Assembly: GCF_021890735.1 (NCBI RefSeq)
Contig: NZ_JAKKUR010000015.1
Location: forward strand, 1 to 35,040
DNA from: Thermanaeromonas sp.
GTDB taxonomy: Bacteria > Bacillota > DSM-521 > Neomoorellales > Neomoorellaceae
Length of the DNA stretch: 35,040 nt
Direction of reading: 5' to 3'
Part shown: positions 1 to 6,911 of the stretch, piece by piece
Layout of the letters: the number at the start of each line of letters is the position of its first letter
Numbering within the stretch: position 1 is the stretch's first letter
Notes under the pieces: model-generated
Seen by the model: only the letters and a program-made list of their open reading frames with translations
Databases searched by the model: none
Told to the model about the DNA's origin: nothing
Made by a program: the position numbers and the translations under genes

Positions 1-248
1 TGATAAGCAACCTGGAATTGGTGCTAGAAGAAATGCAGCGGGAGGCTTGGTTAAAAGGACTGGAAAAGGGTAAACTTGAAGGCAAGCTTGAAGGTAAACT
101 TGAAGGTAAACTGGAGGGTAAGATCGAAGCTAAACTGGAAGTAGCAAGAAACTTACTCCTTCTTGATGTTGACCTTGACACCATTACCAAAGCCACAGGG
201 CTTAGCCTGGAAGAAATAGAAAGCCTTAAAAAGCAACTAGGGCATTGA
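1..248 (+). CDS. Rpn-family (PD-(D/E)XK) recombination-promoting nuclease/putative transposase, C-terminal part
   Basis: The reading frame is already open at base 3 and runs to TGA at 246-248, so the gene begins outside the window. What is visible is the tail only: a helical stretch with a run of GKLE-type repeats (about residues 17-40 of the visible part), then a segment ending in LEEIESLKKQLGH. This charged repeat tail is typical of Rpn/YhgA-like proteins, whose N-terminal half carries the nuclease fold. The nuclease domain is not visible, so the family call rests on the tail and on the related copy just downstream. The repeats are encoded by tandem near-identical 12-base units, which are prone to change in number. 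Confidence 0.6.
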   Translation, partial: ISNLELVLEEMQREAWLKGLEKGKLEGKLEGKLEGKLEGKIEAKLEVARNLLLLDVDLDTITKATGLSLEEIESLKKQLGH

Positions 249-249
249 A

Positions 250-770
250 GTGCTTCTATCGACTTTTTCGCGACAGGCCAATATCTGACTTCCCTCCTCC
301 GGCCGGGGCGGATGAGCTACCGCTTGTTCCCATTAATAAGCCTAAGGGAGTTGGTATATATCTTTTCGACTTCCGCTATCGGCCAACCTAATAGCCAGTT
401 CTTTCCTGCTAGAGCAAAAAATTACACCAAGAGAACGTGAAGCGCCTTTGCAAACTGGCCGAGGTACTCTGAAAAGGGCTCACCTTGATAAGTTTTGCTA
501 TCTGAAGGCGTGGCTGAAAAAAATCCTAAAGCCCAAGATACTTACGTATGCACAGGTGAAACTTGAGAATATCTTAGCAGTAAGTTATCCCTGGGAGGTG
601 AAAAAGATTATAAGCAACCTGGAATTAGTGCTAGAAGAAATGCAGCAGGAGGCTTGGTCAAAGGGACTAGAGAAAGGTAAGTCAGAAGGCAAATTAGAAG
701 TGGCAAGAAATTTACTCCTTCTTTTAGCCGAGAAGAGGTAGAAAACCTTAAAAAGCAGCTGGAACACTAA
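250..770 (+). pseudogene. Degenerate second copy of the Rpn-type gene
   Basis: It starts directly behind the first copy. A CFYRLFRDRP-like stretch near 250-285 resembles the usual Rpn N-terminus; later come FLLEQKITPRERE (about 403-441) and a tail nearly identical to the upstream copy (ISNLELVLEEMQ, from about 607). The pieces lie in different frames. In the tail, 37 bases present in the first copy (after the CTTCTT of the LLLL codons) are missing here. The main frame therefore stops at 739-741, and the family ending EEVENLKKQLEH is found in another frame, stopping at 768-770. The middle of the gene is also shortened. It is a pseudogene with several lesions. The N-terminal family match is by eye only. 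Confidence 0.6.
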
Positions 771-882
771 AGACGTTTATATTTGGTTCTTTCACGAGTA
801 CTGGATATCCGAGACCCGTCCTTCGGCTGATACAGATGGACTGCCAGCCACCCCCGTTAGTAAACCTGAGCCTCGAGTTCTG

Positions 883-1435
883 CTATCTTCTCTTCGGATG
901 TAAATCGATATAGTGAGGAACATTTTCCTTAAAGCTTTTGTTATCGCTTTCTAACAATGAGCCACAACCCGCCCTCAGTACATATCTGGCAGCAATCCGA
1001 TAATTCAGCAGCTAGTACCATACTTTTTACCTCTTCCACCGCCATCCATCTTTTGCCCAGCCGGTAATTAAGTTTCCTTAAGAACATCCACATCCAGAAA
1101 GAAAAAAGCTCCACGGAAAATTACGGCGTCAAACCTTTCATCGGGAAAAACCAGGGGCTTGAGAGGTGTACTTACCAAACTGAGGCGATTTAAAAGCCCC
1201 CGCGCTTTCGACTTTCTTCTTCCAGCCAATCCCTTACTCCCTGTCTTTCCTCGCCTATGGTAAAAAACGCATAAGGCAAGACTTCCGCTAAAGCCCAGGT
1301 TATCCCCCCAGAAAAGGGTCCTAGTTCCAGGATTTCCTTTGCCTCAGGTGGCAGAACTTCTTGCACATGCCTGGCCAGATAAGGATATACCGGCGTCCAA
1401 AGCTTATTAAGCCTCAAAAGTTCTGCTAAGTCCAT
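883..1435 (-). pseudogene. Class I SAM-dependent methyltransferase, frameshifted
   Basis: The first 81 codons (ATG at 1435) contain a glycine-rich SAM-binding motif I, EILELGPFSGGI, then stop at 1190. The protein continues in a second frame from about 1195 (LLNRLSLVSTPLKPL, then FDAVIFRGAFFFLD, a motif II/post-II pattern) to about 1070. A third frame (NYRLGKRWMAVEEV to GLWLIVRKR) ends at 941. A fourth frame (SFKENVPHYIDLHPKRR) probably supplies the original C-terminus, ending at 883. At least two, probably three, small indels are needed; the first is in a G-rich run near 1195. The motif order is what an intact enzyme would show, so this is a recently decayed gene. Substrate unknown. Bases 771-882 hold no recognisable gene. 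Confidence 0.6.
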
Positions 1436-1568
1436 CCCGGGTTCCCACCACCCGGAAACAAATAGAAATCCCTAAAACCGCTACACTATTTCCCTGCTTG
1501 GAATATTCGATAACTTCAGGTTCACGCGTCCTTCTGCAGGTGATAATCTGCGGTACATCAGCCCGCAT
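1407..1568 (-). other. Unrecognised 53-codon open frame in an otherwise gene-poor stretch
   Basis: The stretch 1436-1655 lies between the methyltransferase remnant and the UPF0173 gene. The only open frame of note starts at ATG 1568 and encodes VPQIITCRRTREPEVIEYSK followed by a hydrophobic VAVLGISICF segment. It overlaps the start of the methyltransferase remnant by 29 bases. The composition looks protein-like, and it may be the end of another decayed gene, but I recognise no family and there is no good ribosome-binding site. It could equally be chance. Confidence 0.2.
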
Positions 1569-1655
1569 TTCCCCTAGAAGCCATAACCTTCGGCCACGCC
1601 TGCTCAGTTATCCGGAAATTCGGTCGCGCATCTATTGCTAGTTTTATGGACAGGT

Positions 1656-2336
1656 CTAGAGCTCGAACACCTCCCCTGGACGAAGCACTACTACCCGCGC
1701 ACCAACACGCGCCTCTACTTTCCTCTGGAAATCATGCGGGTCCGCCTCAATCAAAGGCCACGTATTGTAATGCACTGGCACGACGACCTTGGGCTTCAGG
1801 TATTCCGTCGCAATTACTGCATCGTCTACGCCCATAGTAAAGTTGTCCCCAATGGGAAGAAAGGCCAGGTCAAGAGGCTCCAGCTCTCCGATGAGCTTCA
1901 TGTCGGAAAACAGCCCGGTGTCGCCAGCAAAATATACCCGCTTGCCATAAAACTGCACCACAAACCCGCATGCATGGCCTCCCTCAACGCCGGCACCATG
2001 AAAAGCGGGAGTGACCCTCACGTAGCCGAAATCAAAGCAACGCTTGCCTCCAATATGCATGGCATGGGCTCTCAATCCCTTGCCTTCACAAAGGCGCGCT
2101 ACCTCGGCGGTGCTGATCACCAGTGCGTTGCTCGCCCTGGCGATAGCCTCCGTATCGCCAAGATGGTCAAAATGAGCATGAGAAACAAGTATATAGTCCG
2201 GCTTCAGCTCGTCGGGTTTAACGGGAGCCACTGGGTTGCCGGTGATATACGGGTCAAAAAGCAGTGTCTTATTGGAAGACCACAGCTCCACTGCTGCATG
2301 CCCAAGCCACCTGGCGCGGATTACTTCCTCTGCCAT
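1656..2336 (-). CDS. UPF0173 family metal-dependent hydrolase (metallo-beta-lactamase fold)
   Basis: A 226-residue protein of normal length for the UPF0173/YtkL family. Seen: an N-terminal WLGHAAVEL start of the fold, the zinc motif SHAHFDH (residues 52-58, with H53, H55, D57, H58), a further His near 113 (TPAFHGAG), the metal-bridging Asp in FAGDTG, and a late His in VVPVHYNTW. All metal ligands of the fold are present, so it should be active. The physiological substrate of this family is not known. The start ATG is preceded by an AGGGGGAG-type ribosome-binding site. It follows the 55-residue gene on the same strand, 108 bases apart. Confidence 0.85.
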   Translation of the reverse strand: MAEEVIRARWLGHAAVELWSSNKTLLFDPYITGNPVAPVKPDELKPDYILVSHAHFDHLGDTEAIARASNALVISTAEVARLCEGKGLRAHAMHIGGKRCFDFGYVRVTPAFHGAGVEGGHACGFVVQFYGKRVYFAGDTGLFSDMKLIGELEPLDLAFLPIGDNFTMGVDDAVIATEYLKPKVVVPVHYNTWPLIEADPHDFQRKVEARVGARVVVLRPGEVFEL

Positions 2337-2444
2337 AGACGCATCACTCCCCCTGCGGTCTCTAATTTTTTAATGGTGCGTCACTCCTTCGCTGCCCCTT
2401 CCGAAGCAGAAAGGAAGTTACTTCAACATGGGCGTTGCTTACTT

Positions 2445-2612
2445 TTAACTTCTTTGCCCCAACTGCCAGCGCTGTAAAATCCGAAGTTCCTTCAGACGGC
2501 GCTCCAAACGCCGCTTCTCCTGCGGGTCGCTGTCCGCCCCTATCTGCTCTAGCAATTCATGAATTTTCTTCGCCGTGCTTTCGATGGCTGCCTCCAGCTC
2601 TTCCGGCGCCAT
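2445..2612 (-). CDS. Small charged helical protein, 55 residues, function unknown
   Basis: ATG at 2612 follows a strong AGGTGAGGG ribosome-binding site 4-5 bases upstream. The product, beginning MAPEELEAAIESTAKKIHEL, is rich in Glu, Lys, Arg and Leu with heptad-like spacing and is predicted to be almost entirely helical, probably a short coiled coil. There is no cysteine, signal peptide or membrane segment. It lies 40 bases downstream of the aminopeptidase gene on the same strand and is probably co-transcribed with it. No family recognised. Confidence 0.6.
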   Translation of the reverse strand: MAPEELEAAIESTAKKIHELLEQIGADSDPQEKRRLERRLKELRILQRWQLGQRS

Positions 2613-2652
2613 TGCCCTCACCTCAGGTAGTTTTTTATTCGACGTAAATCAG

Positions 2653-3657
2653 TTATATCCTGCCCAAACTACCATAACTTTGAAAGTCAGCCTGCCTCAG
2701 ACCCCTCTGCCCTCCTAAAATAGCCTGCCCGTCGATTTCCAGAATGGGCTCTAGCAGTACCCCATCCAGGTGACAGGGTGCTTCTACTTTTCCGCCCATG
2801 CTTAGGTTGTCGCCTAGAGCAATATGGACTGTTCCCCTCACCTTCTCATCTTCTAGCACCTTTCCAGTAAGCTGTGCCCGTGGATTAAGCCCTATACCTA
2901 GCTCCGCTATGTTCCGTGCCGTTCGACCATACGAATTTAACTGTTCCTCCAGCCAAATGGCCGCCCGGCCACCAGCCACCGCTACCACTTCACCCCGCCG
3001 CACTTCGAGCCGCAGCGGCTCCTCCAGCAACCCCCAGCCAGATAGGCTGCCGTCTATTACCAGGATGCCTTCGGCCGTACCTTCCACAGGAGCAATGCAG
3101 GCTTCGCCTGCAGGGAGATTGCCAAAGCTGCCGGAAACGGTATATAAACCGCTATCCACATATCCCTGACGCCCTTCCAGGGAGAAAGTTAATTCGGTCC
3201 CGGCAGGAGTGTACAGCGTGGCCCGCCGACCTTCCGTTAAAAGCTGTGCATAATAGCGACATTCCGTTGCCATTTTTTCGTAATCCACATCCAGAGCACG
3301 CACCAGCATTTCAACCGTGGCCCCGGGAAGACTGACTATGCGCGCCCCAGCCTGACAGGCTTGACGCCTGGCCCGGGTGTGGGAAAGGGATTTCGAAGTT
3401 GGCATCACTACTACCTGAGCTGCCTGCATGGCTTGCGCTACTCCTTGGGGCGGTTCCCCACGCTTGACTAATGGCGGCAACGACAGGAGCAATGCTTCCG
3501 CACCTAGTTCCCTCGCTGCTCTGTAGAAACTTTTGCCAATCTCCTCCAGAGGCTCATCTGTGACCACTAAAACCTCTTCACCAGGCTTTACGGCCAAGCA
3601 AGTATTCAAAGCCAGATGCACTACTCTCATTAGCTCCTCCATCTTGTCAAACCACAT
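2653..3657 (-). CDS. Aminopeptidase of the M29-like (aminopeptidase T/leucyl aminopeptidase) family
   Basis: Likely a cytoplasmic metallo-aminopeptidase releasing N-terminal residues from peptides. The frame is open up to 3801, but ATG at 3657 (MWFDKMEELMRVVHLAL) has a GGAGGCGGAG ribosome-binding site and gives 334 residues, close to the family length; the upstream extension is not protein-like. Visible: the N-terminal CLAVKPGEEVLVVTDE segment typical of this family, a TLYTPAGTELTFSLEGR segment, and the C-terminal region GTVHIALGDNLSMGG, HLDGVLLEP, which carries the His and Asp usually involved in metal binding (family knowledge). Family assignment is good, substrate specificity unknown. It is probably the first gene of a small unit with the 55-residue protein. 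Confidence 0.7.
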   Translation of the reverse strand: MWFDKMEELMRVVHLALNTCLAVKPGEEVLVVTDEPLEEIGKSFYRAARELGAEALLLSLPPLVKRGEPPQGVAQAMQAAQVVVMPTSKSLSHTRARRQACQAGARIVSLPGATVEMLVRALDVDYEKMATECRYYAQLLTEGRRATLYTPAGTELTFSLEGRQGYVDSGLYTVSGSFGNLPAGEACIAPVEGTAEGILVIDGSLSGWGLLEEPLRLEVRRGEVVAVAGGRAAIWLEEQLNSYGRTARNIAELGIGLNPRAQLTGKVLEDEKVRGTVHIALGDNLSMGGKVEAPCHLDGVLLEPILEIDGQAILGGQRGLRQADFQSYGSLGRI

Positions 3658-3810
3658 CACTACTCCGCCTCCAAAAGAAGGAAAATAAAAAACCCGTAGA
3701 ATTAATACTATCAATAGCGATAGCCTGTGTTCGTTGGCTACAGCCAACTCCCAGCAGCGGCCTAGGCTTACCACTCTCTTCCAGGTGATTACGAACGCCA
3801 CATGGAGAAA

Positions 3811-4840
3811 CTATGCGTATATGATATATACTGTGGCCCCGACCCGCGTGGTTAACTCAGTGTGGGCGCAGAAAATAGCCTTGCAAGACGGCCCGTCCTG
3901 TTTGTACGTACGGGATTTCTTAATTATCGCCCTCTTGCCGAATTCCTCCGCAAACGTCTTCGCATCCTCCGCTGAACCCAGGTTCAAAACTATCTTGTTC
4001 CGGCAGTTCTCCAGCACTATGTCCCTGAACGCAGGCTTGCTTTCCAACAATAGTTGCGCCGTGGTCTGCAATGCCAGTACTGTCGCACACCTGAACGACC
4101 GCCCTATCGCCAGCAGGCGTTCAAAATCCGGGTTCACGTATCGCGGGAATTCATCCACGTAAAGCACGTGGTAGGGCCTCGTCCTCTCATTCCCCGGCCT
4201 TCGGAACACCGCTGACTGGAAATGCATGATGATGAACTGCCCGAACACGTCGCCCAGCTTCCCAAACCTGCCCATAGCCGTATTTACCACTAATACCCCT
4301 CCGCCCTCCAGGTGGCGCTCAAGGTTTACGTCGCTCTTCCCCACCAGTACCCTGTTAAGAAGCGCATTTCCGGTTATGTTTTCCAGCTGAAGCCTGAGAC
4401 CCAGCGCATGCCGGAACATCTCTTCCTTGTTCTTGCCTAAAACTTCCTGCCGGAAGTACTGGGTGAGCGAAGTAGGCCCCCGCTCCTTCCTCTTGACAGT
4501 CTGCAGGCAGTTCAGGAGCTGGCTTTCGTCTCGCAGTACTTCCGTCATCATCTTGATGTCCAGGTTATCCCCATAAGCAGCTTTGAGGAGCAGCACGGTG
4601 TTCCGCGCCATTACCCCCTGCACCTGCCGGAAGAAGGCCTCCTGCTTCCCGAAAAGCGACTGGAGGACCGTCTTCATGATTTCCGCTACCGTCAACGCGT
4701 CACCCTCCAGAGGGTTGAACCGGGGCGTGTCCGGGTCCTCCGGGTTGATAAATATCACCGGAATGCCCAAGGTACGGGCCATCTCCGCTACGTCGGCACT
4801 GAAGTCGCCTTTGGGCCCTACTACCGTTATCCCAATAGCC
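3811..4840 (-). pseudogene. TraG/TraD/VirD4-type conjugative coupling ATPase, internal fragment
   Basis: Homology to coupling proteins begins near 4840 with TVVGPKGDFSADVAEMAR, continues through PEDPDTPRFNPLEGD, the Walker B-type YVDEFPRYVNPDF and ALQTTAQL, and fades after FGKRAIIKKSRTYK near 3900. The N-terminal membrane part and the Walker A P-loop are missing. The last 30 residues to 3811 (ending TVYIIYA) do not look like the family's C-terminus. Codons upstream of 4840 in the same frame are antisense to the integrase remnant and are not part of the gene. It is a both-ends truncated remnant of an integrative and conjugative element. With the integrase tail it marks an internal deletion of that element. 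Bases 3658-3810 hold no gene I can support. Confidence 0.75.
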
Positions 4841-5070
4841 ACGACCTCCGGCACACCTGTGCTTCGATTATGCTCGCACACGGTGTCCCTCTTCCTACGG
4901 TCCAAGAGATCCTCCGCCACAAGGACGCCTACACTACCGCCAAGATGTACTCGCACACTCTCCCCCGCTGGCACCGGGCGGCGGTAGAGAGGCTCGAGAA
5001 GGCTATTTCCGCAGATGGGCGGCAACTGGGCGGCAACTCGGCACCCGGCGACGATCAGGAAAAAATTTAG
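4841..5070 (+). pseudogene. Tyrosine recombinase (phage/ICE integrase), C-terminal fragment
   Basis: The frame reads SHDLRHTCASIMLAHGVPLP, then VQEILRHKDAYTTAKMYSHT, and ends at TAG 5070. This holds the C-terminal catalytic motifs of the family: HxxR in HDLRHT, the His in LRHKD and the tyrosine nucleophile in KMYSHT. The N-terminal arm-binding and core domains and the first catalytic Arg are absent; homology starts abruptly at the junction with the opposite-facing TraG fragment near 4840. The gene's 3' end sits 35 bases from the 3' end of tRNA-Thr, the usual layout for integration into a tRNA gene. It cannot be functional. Confidence 0.8.
5017..5038 (+). repeat. Two tandem 11-base repeats at the integrase 3' end
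   Basis: The unit GGGCGGCAACT occurs twice without spacing (5017-5027 and 5028-5038), inside the last codons of the integrase remnant. Direct repeats at this place are commonly arm-type binding sites of tyrosine recombinases; that role is inferred from position only. Confidence 0.5.
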
Positions 5071-5103
5071 GAGCCGCAAACCCTTGCGACTCCCTAAATT
5101 TTT
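5061..5103. terminator. Bidirectional intrinsic terminator behind tRNA-Thr
   Basis: An inverted repeat pairs AAATTTAGGAGCCGCAA with TTGCGACTCCCTAAATTT around a short ACCC loop, with one extra base and one mismatch. Read on the minus strand it is followed by six T and ends the tRNA-Pro/tRNA-Thr transcript; on the plus strand it is followed by five T. The integrase stop codon lies within the stem. Confidence 0.75.
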
Positions 5104-5104
5104 C

Positions 5105-5180
5105 TGGAGCCGGCGGCCGGACTCGAACCGGCGACCTGCTGATTACAAGTCAGCTGCTCTACCAACTGAGCTACGCCGGC
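5105..5180 (-). tRNA. tRNA-Thr(TGT)
   Basis: Complete cloverleaf on the minus strand: acceptor GCCGGCG paired with CGCCGGC, D-arm TAGCTCAGTTGGTAGAGCA, anticodon stem-loop with TTGTAAT (anticodon TGT), T-arm GTTCGAGTC, discriminator T and an encoded CCA (5105-5107). Its 3' end faces the integrase remnant, making it the probable attachment site. Confidence 0.95.
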
Positions 5181-5187
5181 AAAATGG

Positions 5188-5264
5188 TGGTCGGGATGAC
5201 AGGATTTGAACCTGCGACCCCCTGCTCCCAAAGCAGGTGCTCTCCCAAGCTGAGCTACATCCCG
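5188..5264 (-). tRNA. tRNA-Pro(TGG)
   Basis: Complete cloverleaf on the minus strand: acceptor CGGGATG paired with CATCCCG, anticodon loop TTTGGGA (anticodon TGG), T-arm GGTTCAAATCC, discriminator A and an encoded CCA (5188-5190). It is the first gene of a two-tRNA transcript, seven bases upstream of tRNA-Thr. Confidence 0.95.
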
Positions 5265-5274
5265 GGCTGCCTTA

Positions 5275-5303
5275 ATTTTAGCACGGCTTTTCCTTCATGA
5301 CAA
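5275..5303 (-). promoter_or_regulatory. Sigma-A-type promoter of the tRNA-Pro/tRNA-Thr unit
   Basis: On the minus strand a -35 box TTGTCA (5298-5303) and a -10 box TAAAAT (5275-5280) are separated by exactly 17 bases. Transcription should start a few bases before the tRNA-Pro 5' end. The remaining stretch 5304-5489 shows no gene. Confidence 0.7.
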
Positions 5304-5489
5304 GAGCTAGGCTTCTTTACCCCATTCCTAAACTTGCTTACCTAAACATTAATACAGTTGTTCTCGCTGGGAGAGGCATTCCCTGCAGCTCTAAGCTTTA
5401 TCTTTTTCACGTCTAGCCCCCTAGTATTCACCACAAAAAGGTCGCTGCATCCCTTAGGTTGCCAACTCCAGCCCCTATCTTCCGTGCCT

Positions 5490-6410
5490 TCATCCTCTTT
5501 TACTTATCTTAACCCTTGCCCCTATTCTTTCTCTCAGGCGGCACATAGCGCAAACATCTTCCGTAGTTACCTGGCCGCAAAGGGCACATTCCTTGAGTTT
5601 TACCTCTTCTTCCGCAGCCTTAAAAAGGTCTTTATGTTTCAAGAACCCTTTCATGAAGGCCAGCTTAGTCCCGGGAGAGGCTTCCTCTATGTGGTTTAAA
5701 GCCTCCTTGTATAAAATAGTAGTAGCCCCCTCGGCATGAGGGCATTCTTCAGCCAGAAATGGTATACGCTGGATCAGGGCATAAGCTAAACATTCTCGCT
5801 CAGTTAGAGTATATAAAGGCTTAACCCTTTTGGCTAACTTGGGATGGGTAGAAGGCAGGTGCGGGTGCTGGCGGGCAAGATACCCCGTCTGCCAGTGCAG
5901 AAGATTGCCTAATAAGGCCGAAACCTCATCGTCTAGATTATGCCCAGTAACTACAGTGGTGAAGCCCCCTTCCACGGCATATCTGTTAAAAAGATACCTC
6001 TTTACACGGCCGCAGACTGCGCAGGGTACCCTCCGGCTTTTCCTGGCCAGCTCAGGAATGCTTAGCCCGAACTCCTCGTCTACTGAGACTATCCGCAGCT
6101 CTGCTCCTCTCTGGGCTGCAAAGGATTTACAAGTCTCACGTGAGCGGTCGGAATATCCCGGGATTCCTAAGTCTAAATGCAGGGCTGTAACGTTATATCC
6201 CAGACGTAAAAGTGCGTCCCACAAACTTAAGCTATCTTTACCCCCAGAAACCACTAAAAGCAAGGGCTCGGTAGGAGAAAACATTTTATGGGCCTGGATA
6301 TTCCGCCTTATCTGTTTCAAAAAGTACTCCACGAAGCAATTGGGGCAGAAGGCTGCATGGTGTTGGCGCACTTCCACAGAAGCCTTGCCCCGGCAAATTT
6401 GACATCGCAT
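5490..6410 (-). CDS. ttuA: TtuA-type tRNA-5-methyluridine(54) 2-sulfurtransferase
   Basis: ATP-dependent enzyme that adenylates ribothymidine-54 in the tRNA T-loop and replaces O2 with sulfur from TtuB thiocarboxylate; the resulting s2T stabilises tRNA in thermophiles. Seen in the 306 residues: N-terminal zinc-finger cysteines C3, C6, C22, C25; PP-loop SGGKDS at 55-60; cysteines C130, C133 and C223, matching the three [4Fe-4S] ligands known in TtuA (130, 133, 222 in Thermus); and a C-terminal zinc finger C275, C278, C287, C290. Length and every key residue fit TtuA better than TtcA. The ATG lies three bases after the ttuB stop, and its ribosome-binding site is formed by the last ttuB codons, so translation is probably coupled. 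Confidence 0.9.
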   Translation of the reverse strand: MRCQICRGKASVEVRQHHAAFCPNCFVEYFLKQIRRNIQAHKMFSPTEPLLLVVSGGKDSLSLWDALLRLGYNVTALHLDLGIPGYSDRSRETCKSFAAQRGAELRIVSVDEEFGLSIPELARKSRRVPCAVCGRVKRYLFNRYAVEGGFTTVVTGHNLDDEVSALLGNLLHWQTGYLARQHPHLPSTHPKLAKRVKPLYTLTERECLAYALIQRIPFLAEECPHAEGATTILYKEALNHIEEASPGTKLAFMKGFLKHKDLFKAAEEEVKLKECALCGQVTTEDVCAMCRLRERIGARVKISKRG

Positions 6411-6413
6411 ATC

Positions 6414-6611
6414 TTACCCTCCCGAAACGGCCGGGAAAACTTCTATAACCTCATCGTCCCGGATAAATTCATCTCGTGTCAGTATGGTGTCGCCCCTAAC
6501 CACTAAGTGAGATTCTAAATTTATATTGAGTTCTCGAGCAATATCTGCAAGCTTTTTTCCCCCGGGGATTTCTATCTCCCTTCTTTGGGGGCGGTGGAGT
6601 ATGACCTTCAT
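6414..6611 (-). CDS. ttuB: TtuB-like ubiquitin-fold sulfur carrier (MoaD/ThiS family)
   Basis: A 65-residue beta-grasp protein ending in Ser-Gly-Gly, the C-terminus that is adenylated and thiocarboxylated by an E1-like enzyme. Being directly upstream of ttuA, it is most likely the sulfur donor for tRNA s2T54, though MoaD/ThiS roles cannot be excluded from sequence. A TTG at 6614 is in frame, but ATG at 6611 is chosen because a GGGAGGAG ribosome-binding site precedes it at proper distance. A TATAAT box lies just upstream. Confidence 0.8.
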   Translation of the reverse strand: MKVILHRPQRREIEIPGGKKLADIARELNINLESHLVVRGDTILTRDEFIRDDEVIEVFPAVSGG

Positions 6612-6626
6612 CAAATCTCCTCCCTC

Positions 6627-6655
6627 ATTATAGCTTGCCTTAGATATTTTGTCCC
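6627..6655 (-). promoter_or_regulatory. Possible promoter of ttuB-ttuA
   Basis: On the minus strand GGGACA (6650-6655) and a perfect TATAAT (6627-6632) are 17 bases apart. The predicted start would fall inside the ttuB ribosome-binding site, leaving almost no leader, so the call is tentative. Confidence 0.4.
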
Positions 6656-6676
6656 TAAGGCGTGAAATGTAAAACC

Positions 6677-6705
6677 TTGACTGGACAACCTATCCGCACT
6701 AAAAT
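6677..6705 (+). promoter_or_regulatory. Sigma-A-type promoter of the zinc-ribbon gene
   Basis: TTGACT (6677-6682) and TAAAAT (6700-6705) on the plus strand are separated by exactly 17 bases and lie about 45 bases upstream of the ATG. It is divergent from the ttuB promoter. Confidence 0.7.
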
Positions 6706-6751
6706 AGTAACAGCTATGGTTAAAATTTTTAAAAGAACAGGAGGAGACTAC

Positions 6752-6862
6752 ATGGCCGTTTGGAAGTGCAACCACTGCGGGTACGAGAAAGAAACCAGGT
6801 GCAAACCCAAGAAGTGCCCCGAATGCGGCCAGAAAGACACCTTTGCCAAAAAAGAAAGTTAA
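6752..6862 (+). CDS. RCKP-type rubredoxin-like zinc-ribbon protein, 36 residues
   Basis: The tiny protein begins MAVWKCNHCGYEKE and contains RCKPKKCPECGQKDTF: two CxxC knuckles (C6/C9 and C20/C23) plus a further Cys at 15 in the RCKP motif. This is the hallmark of short rubredoxin-like or zinc-ribbon domains that bind Zn or Fe. ATG at 6752 has an AGGAGGAGA ribosome-binding site; the in-frame extension upstream to 6662 overlaps the promoter and is not used. It is a single-gene unit with its own promoter and terminator, the only plus-strand gene in this part. Role unknown; such proteins often accompany redox enzymes. Confidence 0.85.
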   Translation: MAVWKCNHCGYEKETRCKPKKCPECGQKDTFAKKES

Positions 6863-6883
6863 TTATATCACACCTTGATATCG

Positions 6884-6911
6884 GACCTTCCTTCAAAGGA
6901 GGTCTTTTTTT
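6884..6911 (+). terminator. Intrinsic terminator of the zinc-ribbon gene
   Basis: The stem GACCTTCC pairs with GGAGGTC (one bulged base) around TTCAAA and is followed by seven T. The T run overlaps the stop codon of the opposite-strand E1 gene. Confidence 0.8.

Noticed and set aside
1635-2477. 280-codon plus-strand open frame
   Set aside because: It lies antisense to the UPF0173 gene, which has full metal motifs; the translation has no family pattern.
3658-3801. 48-codon N-terminal extension of the aminopeptidase
   Set aside because: ATG 3657 has the ribosome-binding site and gives the family length; the extension is not protein-like.
3600-3900. Left attachment site matching the tRNA-Thr 3' end
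   Set aside because: No direct repeat of the tRNA 3' sequence could be found by eye in this region.
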